The notes: generated by a model not told the origin, from the sequence alone. A stretch of 64,000 nt of DNA from Candidatus Pantoea formicae (GCF_011752625.1 NZ_VWXD01000001.1:186001-250000), one strand, 5' to 3'; counted from the stretch's first letter, positions 26,394 to 36,016 are shown. Numbers and translations: made by a program.

Positions 26394-27125
26394 TTAATGC
26401 CCGCTGGCAGTAGGGCGCACGGTGATTTCGTTGACGTCGACTTCGCCAGGCTGCTCAATGGCCCAACTCACGGCTTTCGCAATGGCTTCGGGCTTAAGCG
26501 CAATCTGTCGATAGCTTTTCATGGCTTCACGCGCCACGTGGTCACTGATGCTGTCAGCCAGTTCAGACTCCACGACACCAGGGTTGATGACCGTGACACG
26601 CAGTTCGCGGGATTCCTGGCGTAAACCATCAGAAATAGCGCGTACCGCAAATTTGGTCGCGCAATAGACGGCAGCGGTGGGTGATACAGTTAATGCACCG
26701 ACAGAAGCGATGTTAATGATGTGCCCGGCATTTTGGGCCTGCATGGTTGGCAACACAGCAGCAATACCGTAAAGCACGCCACGAACGTTTACGTCCAGCA
26801 TCAAATCCCACTCATCAACTTTCATCGAACTCATCGGCGAGAGTGGCATCACGCCCGCATTGTTGATCATCACATCAATGCGGCCGTATTTCTCCAACGT
26901 AAAGTCAGCCAGTTTTTGTGTGTCATCACGCTGAGTCACGTCAGTGGCAAGGTAGTCTACCGTGGCACCTTCAGCGCGTAACGTATTACATAACGCTGCC
27001 AGACGGTCAGTACGTCGAGCGCCGAGCACCAGTTTATGGCCTTGTTGTGCTAAATGACGGGCAATGCCTTCGCCAATACCGCTGCTGGCTCCGGTCAAAA
27101 TAATCACTTTTTCAATATGATTCAT
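26394..27125 (-). CDS. Short-chain dehydrogenase/reductase, classical type
   Basis: A 243-residue SDR with the NAD(P) motif TGASSGIGEG (residues 11-20), NNAG (about 88-91), a catalytic Ser in IASVGALT and YCATK. ARRTDR after the second strand suggests NADP preference. The family resembles YdfG-type 3-hydroxy acid dehydrogenases and related oxidoreductases. It is divergent from an AraC regulator whose relatives often control adjacent reductases. The substrate is unknown. Confidence 0.82.
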   Translation of the reverse strand: MNHIEKVIILTGASSGIGEGIARHLAQQGHKLVLGARRTDRLAALCNTLRAEGATVDYLATDVTQRDDTQKLADFTLEKYGRIDVMINNAGVMPLSPMSSMKVDEWDLMLDVNVRGVLYGIAAVLPTMQAQNAGHIINIASVGALTVSPTAAVYCATKFAVRAISDGLRQESRELRVTVINPGVVESELADSISDHVAREAMKSYRQIALKPEAIAKAVSWAIEQPGEVDVNEITVRPTASGH

Positions 27126-27285
27126 GGTCTGCTCCTCGTGTTGTTGACGAGGTCATTGTTGAAAAAAAACATCCAGGGAGACAGGCCGAATAGTGGCGCA
27201 TCATTGCCTGATTCTCTCGCTGCCATTGTATTAACACGATCTCCACCGCTATGCTTTGCCTGAAACTCTCTCAGGAATTCATGTC

Positions 27286-28218
27286 ATGTCAAACCCTGTG
27301 CAACGGCAAACCTGCCATCTGTTACGCCAGTTGGCGCGCCAGGAAGGCTATACCGAATCGTTACTGGATAACGTGCGCTTTATGCGCGCTGATCAACAAT
27401 GGGCACGTACGCCAGTGTTGTATGAACCGAGTATCATCATTATTTGTCAGGGATCGAAACGTGCCTTTCTTGCAGACAAGATGTATCGCTACGATGCGCA
27501 CCATTATCTGGTGTTATCCGTGCCTTTGCCTTTTTCTGCCGAGACTGAAGCGACCTCGGAAGAACCGTTATTGGGTATCGCTATCCGCCTGGATGCGACA
27601 ATGGTGGCGCGCCTGGTGGCACAACTTGCCGATGTTGAAAGCGCCATCATCGAACCCCCAGCAGGCATTATCTCCACGCCCATCAATGACGCGCTGGCGG
27701 AGAGCACGTTACGGCTGCTTGAAGCCCTCAGCGATCCGCTGGAGGCAAAAGTTTTGGGACCGGCACGTGTCGAAGAGATCTGTTTTCGTGTATTGATGGG
27801 AGAGCAGGGTGGGGCGGTGCGCGCTGCACTGACCTATCAAGGGCATTTTGGGCGTATTGCACGCGCTCTCCAACGGATTCACGCCGACTGGCGACAACCT
27901 TTGGATGTTCCTCACTTGGCGAATGAAGCGGGAATGAGTGTGCCGCGTTTCCATCTGCACTTTAAAAGCGTGACCCAGACTTCGCCGATGCAATATCTCA
28001 AATCATTGCGATTGCATCAGGCGCGATTGATGATGATCCGCGATAACCTCACCGCTGCGGGGGCGGCAGCGCGCGTGGGTTACGAAAGCGATTCCCAATT
28101 CAATCGTGAGTTTAAGCGTATGTTTGGGCGTAGCCCGGCAGAAGAGGCACGAGTGATGAAGCGAGCCTTTGAATTGCTGCCGCCCGAACAATTGACCGCG
28201 CGGCTGCAGGCGCATTAA
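27286..28218 (+). CDS. AraC-family regulator, AraC_N domain type
   Basis: A 310-residue regulator. The N-terminal AraC_N region (residues 20-170, with PSIIIICQGSKRAFLADK) resembles YqhC-type regulators of aldehyde reductases. The C-terminal DNA-binding domain includes FHLHFKSVTQTSPMQYLKSL and ends with GYESDSQFNREFKRMFGRSP. The ATG at 27286 has AGGA nine bases upstream, better than the in-frame start at 27256. It lies between two SDR genes, divergent from one and overlapping the other by four bases tail to tail, and probably controls one of them. Confidence 0.8.
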   Translation: MSNPVQRQTCHLLRQLARQEGYTESLLDNVRFMRADQQWARTPVLYEPSIIIICQGSKRAFLADKMYRYDAHHYLVLSVPLPFSAETEATSEEPLLGIAIRLDATMVARLVAQLADVESAIIEPPAGIISTPINDALAESTLRLLEALSDPLEAKVLGPARVEEICFRVLMGEQGGAVRAALTYQGHFGRIARALQRIHADWRQPLDVPHLANEAGMSVPRFHLHFKSVTQTSPMQYLKSLRLHQARLMMIRDNLTAAGAAARVGYESDSQFNREFKRMFGRSPAEEARVMKRAFELLPPEQLTARLQAH

Positions 28219-28919
28219 ACGCTGTGTGTCACACCGCCATCCACGCGAATATTTTGAGCGGTGATGTAGGCCGCGCCGGGGGAAGCCAGGAAAGCAATGG
28301 TGGCTGCCACTTCCTCAGAGGTACCGTAGCGTTTAAGCGGCACGCTGTCTCGACGCTCATCACTTTTTGGCAGGCTATCGATCCATCCCGGCAACACGTT
28401 GTTAATACGGATGTTGTCTGCGGCATAAGTGTCAGCAAAAATTTTGGTGAAAGACGCTAAACCTGCGCGAAAGACGGCTGATGTTGGGAACAGATCGGTT
28501 GGCTCAAATGTCCATGCTGAAGAGATATTGATGATGCTGCCGCCGCCCTGTTTTTGCATGACAGGTGTCACCAGACGCGCGGCGCGCACCACGTTCAGGA
28601 AGTACGTTTCCATACCGCGTTGCCAGTCCTCATCACTCAGTTCCAGAATCGGTGCGCGAGGGCCGTGTCCAGCGCTATTCACCAGCACATCTATGCGGCC
28701 CCAACGTGCCATCGTCGCCTCAACCAGCCGCTGTAAGTCATCCACTGATTGGTTCGATCCCGTCACACCTAAACCACCTAAGCGATTTGCTAGTGCCTCA
28801 CCTTTACCAGAGGAGGAGAGGATCGCCACTTTGAAGCCGTCGTTAGCCAGTTTCTCGGCTGCCGCTGCACCCATTCCACTGCCACCTGCAACAATCACTG
28901 CGACTTTTTCTACTGCCAT
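28215..28919 (-). CDS. Atypical short-chain dehydrogenase-like protein lacking the Tyr/Lys pair
   Basis: A 234-residue SDR-fold protein. The nucleotide loop GGSGMGAAAA, NSAG and the Ser-containing IINISSAW are present, and the tail VDGGVTHSV is typical. At the YxxxK site the sequence is TSAVFRAGLASF; aligned on AGLASF, Tyr is replaced by Ser and Lys by Arg. It may be a non-classical reductase or a binding protein. I recall a widespread SDR subgroup with this FRAG pattern, so it is a family trait and not local decay. It is divergent from the LysR gene at 29027. Confidence 0.78.
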   Translation of the reverse strand: MAVEKVAVIVAGGSGMGAAAAEKLANDGFKVAILSSSGKGEALANRLGGLGVTGSNQSVDDLQRLVEATMARWGRIDVLVNSAGHGPRAPILELSDEDWQRGMETYFLNVVRAARLVTPVMQKQGGGSIINISSAWTFEPTDLFPTSAVFRAGLASFTKIFADTYAADNIRINNVLPGWIDSLPKSDERRDSVPLKRYGTSEEVAATIAFLASPGAAYITAQNIRVDGGVTHSV

Positions 28920-29026
28920 AATCTTGATCTCTTATGATTAAAAAAATCGATATCTCGCAGTATAGTGGCTAAATTCAGCACCAGAGAGTCAGTCTGATTC
29001 GCAATTGACAATAGGAAAACTACAGG

Positions 29027-29914
29027 ATGAGTCAGGGATTCCCCTCACTGCCGCCGCTCAATGGATTAAAGGTCTTTGAAGCAGTCACGCGCCATCTCAA
29101 TTTTCGCCTGGCTGCCGAAGAGCTGGGAGTGACACAAGGTGCAGTGGCACAACAAATTCGTGGGCTTGAAAGTAGCCTGGGTTTGAAATTATTTGAGCGC
29201 TTGCCTCGTACGTTGGCATTGACCGGGGCGGGTGCGGGTTATGCAACGAGTGTCCGTCAGGCTTTTGAGCTCATTGATGAAGCGACGCGCGCGCTACGAC
29301 CAGAACCGAACCACTTAACCTTGAGTGTGACTCCGACGTTTGCCAGTCGTTGGATGCTACCGCGCTTACCTGCATTCACCCAGACATGGCCGGATATTGA
29401 CCTTCGCGTGCTGGCGTCTGAAAGGCTGGTGCAATTTCATCATGAGGGCGTCGATTTGGCGGTGCGTTATGGCCGACCGCCGTTTGGCGCAGGGCTTGAT
29501 GCCACGCTTTTGTTTTCACAGAGCGTGTTGGCAGTGGTTAGCCCGCTGCTTTTGGCGAAGCTAGGAAATCCACAAAAAGCCGAGAATTTTCTGCGGTATG
29601 CGCTATTGCATGATGGACACCATCTTTGGCCGGCTTTTCTCTCATTTATGTTCCCCAGTGCCACTTTGCATCATCAACATCATTTGCGCTTTAACCAGAC
29701 GGCGTTGGCATTGGAAGCAGCGATCAATGGGCAAGGCATAGCCCTTACCAGCCCGCATTTTGTACAGAACGATCTCGCCAGCGGACGTTTAGTGCCTGCA
29801 TTTGCGCAACAAATGGCTGTGGATGCCGGGTGGTATCTGGTTTCACCTCAGCGGCTCAAAGAACATGCCACGGTTTTGGCCGTGCGTGAGTGGTTAATCG
29901 CGCAGATAAAATGA
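29027..29914 (+). CDS. LysR-family regulator, GcvA-like
   Basis: A 295-residue LysR protein. PPLNGLKVFEAVTRHLNFRL at the N-terminus and the helix-turn-helix with VTQGAVAQQIRGLE are characteristic of the GcvA/AmpR branch. The C-terminal two-lobed effector domain is complete. It is divergent from the atypical SDR with a 107-bp gap, the usual layout for LysR control of the neighbour. The effector is unknown. Confidence 0.82.
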   Translation: MSQGFPSLPPLNGLKVFEAVTRHLNFRLAAEELGVTQGAVAQQIRGLESSLGLKLFERLPRTLALTGAGAGYATSVRQAFELIDEATRALRPEPNHLTLSVTPTFASRWMLPRLPAFTQTWPDIDLRVLASERLVQFHHEGVDLAVRYGRPPFGAGLDATLLFSQSVLAVVSPLLLAKLGNPQKAENFLRYALLHDGHHLWPAFLSFMFPSATLHHQHHLRFNQTALALEAAINGQGIALTSPHFVQNDLASGRLVPAFAQQMAVDAGWYLVSPQRLKEHATVLAVREWLIAQIK

Positions 29915-30180
29915 GCATGCTTAGCTGGATTTTTGTTCAATCACAAAATCAGTAAAACTGATGATCCGCGCGGGATCATGAATGTTATGACTGACTGATG
30001 ATGCAACAGCCAAGTTTTATCCTGTTTACGCAGTGAATTAGGAAATCTCACGCAAATTCAGCAAGTAACCCTAAGCATTGCGCGTTGCAATCTGCTGGGT
30101 GCTGTGAATAAATACGAGGTCAATCTTAATAAAAATGCCATAAAGGCCAGGTTTCACCGCCTGAAAAGATCATTGCAAAC

Positions 30181-31371
30181 ATGACCGACCTTAAAGATGT
30201 TTTAGCCAGGGATATCAGCGCCAGAAGCGAAAGCATGGAAGCGCACCTTATTGCCATCCGCCGAGATATTCATGCGCACCCCGAACTCGGTTTTGATACG
30301 GTTCGAACCGCTAAGTTAGTCGAGCAGGAACTGCTGCGTCTTGGCCTCAAACCGAGCACGGGCGTTGGGCGAACCGGGGTGATGGTTGATATCGTCGGCG
30401 ATCGTCCCGGAAAAACGCTCTTGCTGCGTGCCGATATGGACGCATTGCCGATTCACGAACAAACCGGCTTGCCGTTCAGCAGTACCTTTCCGGGAAAAAT
30501 GCACGCCTGTGGGCATGACATTCATACTGCCACGCTACTCGGCGTGGCGGCCATTTTGCCGCACTATCGTGCGCAGCTAAAAGGCACCGTGCGGCTGATT
30601 TTCCAACCTGCGGAAGAGACGCCAGAGAGTGGCGCAGAAGCGATGATTGCCGATGGTGCCGCTGAAGAGGTTGATCTTGCTATCACACTGCATAACAAAC
30701 CAGAACTGGCAGCGGGAGAGATTGCCCTTACGCGGGGTGCGAGCACGGCTTCAAGCGATGAGTTTGATGTTGTGGTGTACGGTAAATCGACACACGCGGC
30801 GCGCCCTCATATGGGCACCGATCCCATTATCGCGGCGGTCAACCTCATCAGCCAGCTGCAAACCATCATTTCGCGTGAACTCGATCCGGCCAATTCTGCG
30901 GTACTGACCATCGGACACATTCACGGCGGTTCTACGCACAATATCATTTCAGATAGCTGTCTGATTCAGGGCACCGTGCGCGCCAAATCCCCTGAAGCAC
31001 GTGCGCACATCGAAACCGCGTTTAAACGTATTTGTGCGGGCGTAGCGCTATCACTCAACACGCGTATTGAGGTGAATTATCAGCGTGGTGTACCCCCGTT
31101 GATGAATGATGACGCGTTGATTGATGCGCTGGAACCGATTTTATCGCACCAGTTTGGAAAACCGATCATTGCTAAACCCAGCGCTAGCTTTGGTGCAGAA
31201 GACTTTTCACTGTTTACCGAACGCGCGCCGGGTTGCCAGATTCATATCGGCTCAGGTGCACCAGGACGCGATGACCATCTGCATAACTCGGACTATCAAC
31301 CCGATGAACGCAGTATTCACGCAGGCACTCAGGCATTAGCCCGATTGGCCATAGATTTACTCTCCCAATAA
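30181..31371 (+). CDS. M20 family amidohydrolase (hippurate/IAA-amino acid hydrolase-like)
   Basis: A 396-residue M20D peptidase. Metal-site motifs: RADMDALPI, HACGHDIHTATLLG with the conserved Cys, PAEETPESGAEAM and a C-terminal FGAEDFS. Family members split N-acylated amino acids such as hippurate, N-acetyl amino acids or auxin conjugates. It starts an operon with a complete amino acid ABC importer, so it probably releases free amino acids from an imported conjugate. The ATG at 30181 lacks a clear ribosome site; an in-frame ATG at 30235 is an alternative. The 266 bp upstream holds no gene I can support. Confidence 0.82.
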   Translation: MTDLKDVLARDISARSESMEAHLIAIRRDIHAHPELGFDTVRTAKLVEQELLRLGLKPSTGVGRTGVMVDIVGDRPGKTLLLRADMDALPIHEQTGLPFSSTFPGKMHACGHDIHTATLLGVAAILPHYRAQLKGTVRLIFQPAEETPESGAEAMIADGAAEEVDLAITLHNKPELAAGEIALTRGASTASSDEFDVVVYGKSTHAARPHMGTDPIIAAVNLISQLQTIISRELDPANSAVLTIGHIHGGSTHNIISDSCLIQGTVRAKSPEARAHIETAFKRICAGVALSLNTRIEVNYQRGVPPLMNDDALIDALEPILSHQFGKPIIAKPSASFGAEDFSLFTERAPGCQIHIGSGAPGRDDHLHNSDYQPDERSIHAGTQALARLAIDLLSQ

Positions 31372-31387
31372 TAAATTCTGAGGTTTC

Positions 31388-32236
31388 ATGATGATGCGTA
31401 AAGGGCTTTTTACTGCTTCGGCTGGGATGTTGCTGCTGGCTGCTTCTACACTGGTTCAGGCAAAAGATTTTGGCACCCTGAAGTTTGCGACGGAGGCAGC
31501 CTATCCTCCGTTTAACCAATCTACGCCAAGCGGCAAAATTGTCGGTTATGAGCCGGACATGGTGGCAGAGTTGGCGAAACGTGCAGGTTTCAAATATGAA
31601 ATCGTGGCGCAAAAATGGTCCGGCATGATCCCGGGTTTGGTTGACGGTAAATATGATGCGGTGATTGATGCCGTCACCGTGACGCCGAAGCGTGAAGAAG
31701 TGGTGGATTTCACCCATCAATACACGGTGAGCGTTTCCGGCTTTGTCACGCTGAAGGGAAGTGCGGTTGACACCCTGCCGGGCAACGGCGAAGTGGTACA
31801 AGCGGGTGATGATGCGGGCATGACGAAAGCTATCGACGCGCTGAAAGCCAAGTTCAAAGGTAAAACGATCGCCGTCCAGGTCGCCACCATTCAGGCTGAT
31901 TTCCTGAATAAATATCTGGCCGATGTTGCCACCATTCGCACTTATCAGGCGGGACCTGAAACCTTCGCCGATTTGTTGAATGGCCGCGTGGATGCGGTGA
32001 TGGCATCACGCACTAACCTGAATGCCTATGTGAAAAAACACGCCGACACAGTCAACAGCACAGGTTACGGCTTCTCGGGTGGTGTGTTAGGGCAGGGTTC
32101 TGCTATTGCCATTCAGAAGAATAATCCAGAGCTGAAAGCTGCGCTGGATACCGCATTAGTATCGATGATCAAAGATGGCACTCTGAAGCAGCTGTCAGAA
32201 AAATGGTTCGGCGAGAACGTCGCGCCTGCGGAATAA
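31388..32236 (+). CDS. Periplasmic amino acid-binding protein of an ABC importer
   Basis: A 282-residue class II solute-binding protein. The signal peptide ends at LVQA-KD (around residue 26). FATEAAYPPFNQ, GYEPDMVAELAKR and the C-terminal LSEKWFGENV are typical of the polar amino acid/opine group (HisJ, ArtJ, OccT). GAGG lies upstream of the start. It is followed directly by two permeases and an ATPase. The ligand may be a basic or conjugated amino acid, judged from its neighbours. Confidence 0.87.
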   Translation: MMMRKGLFTASAGMLLLAASTLVQAKDFGTLKFATEAAYPPFNQSTPSGKIVGYEPDMVAELAKRAGFKYEIVAQKWSGMIPGLVDGKYDAVIDAVTVTPKREEVVDFTHQYTVSVSGFVTLKGSAVDTLPGNGEVVQAGDDAGMTKAIDALKAKFKGKTIAVQVATIQADFLNKYLADVATIRTYQAGPETFADLLNGRVDAVMASRTNLNAYVKKHADTVNSTGYGFSGGVLGQGSAIAIQKNNPELKAALDTALVSMIKDGTLKQLSEKWFGENVAPAE

Positions 32237-32248
32237 TGCTAAGCGCTT

Positions 32249-32968
32249 ATGACTATTGATTGGCAACTGTTAGGTTTTGGTGACGAAGGCTGGGGCGGCG
32301 TTTTACTTAACGCCGCCACGGTGACCGTCACCGTTTCATTATGTGCATGGCTGCTGGGCGCGATGCTTGGCAGCATTCTCTGTTGGATGCAGATTGGTGG
32401 CGCTCGCTGGCAGCAGCGCCTCGCCAATGGCTATATCACACTGTTCCGTGGCGTCCCTGAACTGCTGGTGATCTACCTGTTCTATTTCGGTGGCCGTCAG
32501 GTGGTTTCCTTCATCGGTGAAGGGTTGGGGATGCAGGGGCCATTCGATGTGAATGGCTTTGTCGCGGGGGCTATCGCCATCGGTTTGATCTCCGGCGCCT
32601 ATCAAAGCGGCGTGTTCCGTGGTGCGTTCTACGCTATCCCGAAAGGCACGCTGGAAGCCGCTACGGTGACCGGCATGGGAAGGCTAATGCTGTTCCGTCG
32701 CATGATTGTGCCGCAAGCGTTGCGCACCGCCTTGCCGGGAATGGGCAATCAGTGGCAATCGGTGATCAAGGAGTCGGCGTTGGTTTCGGTGACCGGCTTA
32801 GTGGAAACCATGAACCAGATTTCCACCGCATCCAACTCCACACAAATGCCGTTCTTCTTCTACAGCGTCGGTGCGGTGATCTACCTGATCATCACCACCT
32901 GTTCCGATTTTGTTTTCCGCTATGTGGAAAAAGTGGCCATGCGCGGGCAACAACGCGCGCGGTTGTAA
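32249..32968 (+). CDS. Amino acid ABC transporter permease (HisQ/OccQ-like)
   Basis: A 239-residue inner-membrane permease with about five helices and the EAA-type loop EAATVTGMGRLMLFRRMIVP near residues 138-157. LFRGVPELLVIYLFYFGG matches the HisQ side of HisQM pairs. It is 12 bp after the binding protein and 9 bp before the second permease, as parts of one importer. Confidence 0.87.
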   Translation: MTIDWQLLGFGDEGWGGVLLNAATVTVTVSLCAWLLGAMLGSILCWMQIGGARWQQRLANGYITLFRGVPELLVIYLFYFGGRQVVSFIGEGLGMQGPFDVNGFVAGAIAIGLISGAYQSGVFRGAFYAIPKGTLEAATVTGMGRLMLFRRMIVPQALRTALPGMGNQWQSVIKESALVSVTGLVETMNQISTASNSTQMPFFFYSVGAVIYLIITTCSDFVFRYVEKVAMRGQQRARL

Positions 32969-32977
32969 GGAGCCACG

Positions 32978-33664
32978 ATGGATTTCACGTTTTTACAGCA
33001 TACCCTCAGCGCTTTGCTGCGCGGTCTGCCGCTGACGCTTAACCTGGCCGTGTTATCGCTGCTGGGCGGCGGTGTGTTGGCTTTATTACTCAATCTGTTA
33101 CGCCAAAATCGTTTTGGCAGCGTTTTTGCGCGTTTCTATGTTTGGCTGTTTCGCGGCACGCCGCTGCTGATCCAGATCTTCATGATTTATTACGGATTGG
33201 GCAGTTTGCCCGCGGTGCGCGAAAGTCTATTTTGGCCACTGCTGCGCGACCCTTACTGGTGCGGCTTGATTGCACTGGTGCTCAATGATGCGGCTTACAC
33301 CTCGGAGATATTGCGCGGTGGGCTTAATGCCGTCAGCGTTCAGTCACTTGAAGCTGCCAAGGTCTGTGGTATGTCGCGCTTCACCACACTGCGCCGCATT
33401 ACGTTGCCACTCGCGGTGCGCCAGGCGCTGCCTGCTTACAGCAACGAAATTATCTCGATGATCAAGTCAACATCGCTGGTCAGTACCATCAGCCTGATGG
33501 AAATGACCGGTATCGCTGATTCTATCGTCTCGGAAACCTTCCGTGCGCTAGAGGTGTTTATCAGCGCGGCCATTATTTACCTGCTGCTGACCGTATTGGT
33601 GAGTAAAGCAGTGGCGCTGCTGGAGCGCCGTTTGTCCCCTTATCATGTTGGAGCACGTCAATGA
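32978..33664 (+). CDS. Amino acid ABC transporter permease (HisM/OccM-like)
   Basis: A 228-residue permease, partner of the previous one. It carries LFRGTPLLIQIFMIYYGLG and the cytoplasmic loop EAAKVCGMSRFTTLRRITLP that contacts the ATPase. AAGGAG lies upstream of the start, and its stop overlaps the ATPase start by four bases. Confidence 0.87.
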   Translation: MDFTFLQHTLSALLRGLPLTLNLAVLSLLGGGVLALLLNLLRQNRFGSVFARFYVWLFRGTPLLIQIFMIYYGLGSLPAVRESLFWPLLRDPYWCGLIALVLNDAAYTSEILRGGLNAVSVQSLEAAKVCGMSRFTTLRRITLPLAVRQALPAYSNEIISMIKSTSLVSTISLMEMTGIADSIVSETFRALEVFISAAIIYLLLTVLVSKAVALLERRLSPYHVGARQ

Positions 33665-34437
33665 GTAAACCCACTATCGCCCTGAGCCATCTCAGAAAAA
33701 GTTATAGCGGGCATGAGGTGCTGCACGATATCAGCCTGACGGCGCAAGATGGCGATGTGATTTCGCTGATCGGCGCTAGTGGTTCGGGGAAAAGTACCTT
33801 ACTGCGCTGTATCCCGTTTCTTGAGGTGCCGCAGGGTGGCGAAATTGCGGTAGGGGAGGAGGTGGTGACCATCGACAACCCGGATGAGAAACTCAGCCGT
33901 GAACAGCAGCGCCGAATTAAATTAATGCGCATGCAACTTGGGTTTGTGTTCCAGAGTTTCAATCTATGGCCGCATAAAACCGTGTTGCAGAACATCATAG
34001 AAGCGCCGGTGCACGTACAGAAGCGGAGCAACAAGGAGGCGATTGAAGAAGCCGAGGCGTTGCTACACAAAGTTGGACTGTATGAAAAACGCAATGCCTG
34101 GCCCTCGCAACTTTCAGGTGGGCAACAGCAGCGCGTGGCCATCGCACGTGCACTGGCGCAACAACCCAAAGCGATTTTGTTTGATGAGCCGACATCGGCG
34201 CTTGATCCCGAACTGGTAGGCGAAGTGCTGCGGGTCATTCGTAGCCTGGCTGAAGAGGGGCGTACGATGATTATCGTGACCCACGAGATGGGCTTTGCGC
34301 GCGATGTTTCAAATAAAGCCGTGTTTCTGCATCAAGGGAAGATTGAAGAGTCTGGCACACCTCAGCAGGTGTTCACTGACCCGATCTCTGACCGCTGTAG
34401 AGCCTTCGTCAGTAGCCATTTACAGCGCAACAGCTAA
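33661..34437 (+). CDS. Amino acid ABC transporter ATPase (HisP/OccP-like)
   Basis: A 258-residue ATP-binding subunit. Walker A GASGSGKST, Q-loop FQSFNLWPH, signature LSGGQQQRVAIARAL, Walker B ILFDEPTSALD and the switch His in IIVTHEMGFAR are all intact. It drives the importer encoded by the three genes before it. The operon ends in a clear intrinsic terminator nine bases after its stop. Confidence 0.92.
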   Translation: MSKPTIALSHLRKSYSGHEVLHDISLTAQDGDVISLIGASGSGKSTLLRCIPFLEVPQGGEIAVGEEVVTIDNPDEKLSREQQRRIKLMRMQLGFVFQSFNLWPHKTVLQNIIEAPVHVQKRSNKEAIEEAEALLHKVGLYEKRNAWPSQLSGGQQQRVAIARALAQQPKAILFDEPTSALDPELVGEVLRVIRSLAEEGRTMIIVTHEMGFARDVSNKAVFLHQGKIEESGTPQQVFTDPISDRCRAFVSSHLQRNS

Positions 34438-34445
34438 TCCTTTCA

Positions 34446-34467
34446 AACCCGCTCAGGCGGGTTTTTT
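34446..34467 (+). terminator. Rho-independent terminator of the amino acid importer operon
   Basis: AACCCGC and GCGGGTT pair perfectly around a TCAG loop and run into six T residues. Stem and T tract are both textbook. The gap from here to the sensor kinase (34468-34680) shows no supported gene. Confidence 0.92.
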
Positions 34468-34680
34468 ATCACCCGTTCAACAGTAGCACTCGTACCCGCC
34501 GACAGCGCAAAAGCCAATCTAAATCAAAGCCGTATCAGGAAGACTTCTGAAATCAGCGCTAAGCTAGCAAAACAGATTGAATACGATGAGTGAGCAGGTT
34601 AAAACGTTGCAAAACCATGACTGGACGCATGTGCGTTATCGACACCCCACCTGAATTTACTGCCTGATTAACGGAAAACT

Positions 34681-36012
34681 ATGCCCCAAACTCACCGCCC
34701 ATGGTTTAAAAGGTATTGGCTAATCTGGTTTCTTCTCACGATGGTGACCTTGGGTGGGGTGTTTACCCACCAAATTTTACAACAGCAGCGTGAACGCGAA
34801 ACGCAGTTCCATCAACAGTTTAATCGTATTGCGGCCTATCTAACGCAGAACGAAACGCTGTTGCCCTTGTTGACCGGTGACGAAAATCTTGTCGAGTTAC
34901 GCAAGAAATTTCCCCAAATCGTGCAGCTTGAACATACGCAAAATCGTTCACTGACGGGGCCACGATTTGAAGAGAGTGATCAGGGGCGTTACTGGTTATA
35001 TAACCCCTATCGCCAATTCCGCATGCTGGTGGATCTTCATTTTGCGGTTAAACCATCTGAGGTTGCGTTAGCCTTGTCCTTTCATCTTCAGGCCCAACCT
35101 GCGATTTTGACCCCAACCTACTCCGAAAAGGCGCGCTGGTTGTGGCAGCGTCCATTTATCAACCTTTATCAGCCGTTTTTAATTAAAGGCAGTGCCAACC
35201 CAGATTGGCGCGCGCTACATGCAGCGCCGTTCCTGCTGGCTTTCCTGTTATGGCTGGTTATCGGTTTGCTCGGCTGGGGATTCGTGCGGCACTGGCAGCA
35301 AAACCGTGAGATGCGTTTACGTGCTGACTATTTTCAGCGCACGCGGCGCGAGGCCTTAGGTGAGTTCACGGCGGGAATCATCCATGAGATTAATCAGCCG
35401 CTGACGGCGATTAACACCTGGCTTCACAGTAGCCAACTGCTGATCAGCCAAGGTAAACACCAGAATTTGCCACAGGCACTCAACGCCATCAGCCTGCAAA
35501 CCGAAAGACTGGCCGGTTTACTGCAGCGTTTTCGCGACATTGTCAGCGAACGTCCGGTGGCATTGACTGCGGTGAGCCCTGAAGCCGTCTGGCGCAGGGT
35601 CACTGTCTTGTTGCAACAAGAACTGGATACCGGTGACGTGCAGGTGCGGCAGCAATTTAGGCACGAACATGCACGCGTGATCGGTGATGAACAGTGGCTT
35701 GAGCAGGTGTTTCACAATCTGCTGCAAAACGCGATTCACATGCAGCAGGGGCAATCAGACGCATGGGTCAACGTGACCTCTGAGCTGTTTGCACACGAAA
35801 TCAAAATCATCATCAGTGATAACGGCCCCGGCTTTTCTGCCGAAGGATTAGCGCAGGCCTGCATGCCGTTTTACAGCTCACGACCCGAAAGCATGGGGCT
35901 GGGCATGACGCTGGTAGAGAGCTTGATGCTTCGCATGAATGGTCAGCTGCGGCTGGCTAACCGCGCCGAGGGTGGCGCGGAAATTACCCTTATATTGCCC
36001 TTGGCGGAGTAA
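34681..36012 (+). CDS. Membrane sensor histidine kinase
   Basis: A 443-residue kinase. Membrane helices at about 12-29 and 183-203 bracket a periplasmic sensor region of about 150 residues. The phospho-acceptor is His235 in GIIHEINQPL, and the ATPase domain carries NLLQNAIH (N box), DNGPGFS (G1) and SMGLGM (G2). The HEINQPL form is typical of FixL/DctB-type kinases paired with FixJ-type regulators. The response regulator starts four bases later, and a secreted HbpS-like gene follows. The signal is unknown. Confidence 0.88.
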   Translation: MPQTHRPWFKRYWLIWFLLTMVTLGGVFTHQILQQQRERETQFHQQFNRIAAYLTQNETLLPLLTGDENLVELRKKFPQIVQLEHTQNRSLTGPRFEESDQGRYWLYNPYRQFRMLVDLHFAVKPSEVALALSFHLQAQPAILTPTYSEKARWLWQRPFINLYQPFLIKGSANPDWRALHAAPFLLAFLLWLVIGLLGWGFVRHWQQNREMRLRADYFQRTRREALGEFTAGIIHEINQPLTAINTWLHSSQLLISQGKHQNLPQALNAISLQTERLAGLLQRFRDIVSERPVALTAVSPEAVWRRVTVLLQQELDTGDVQVRQQFRHEHARVIGDEQWLEQVFHNLLQNAIHMQQGQSDAWVNVTSELFAHEIKIIISDNGPGFSAEGLAQACMPFYSSRPESMGLGMTLVESLMLRMNGQLRLANRAEGGAEITLILPLAE

Positions 36013-36016
36013 CGGA

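Noticed and set aside
27251..27796. 181-residue plus-strand frame overlapping the AraC gene at 27286
   Set aside because: Alternate frame of the AraC gene; Trp/Arg/Pro-rich with no fold features.
31214..31801. 195-residue minus-strand frame across the M20 and binding-protein genes
   Set aside because: It spans the ends of two well-supported plus-strand genes and has no motif.
34586..34654. 22-residue mini-ORF before the sensor kinase
   Set aside because: No ribosome site and no leader-peptide feature such as runs of a regulatory amino acid.
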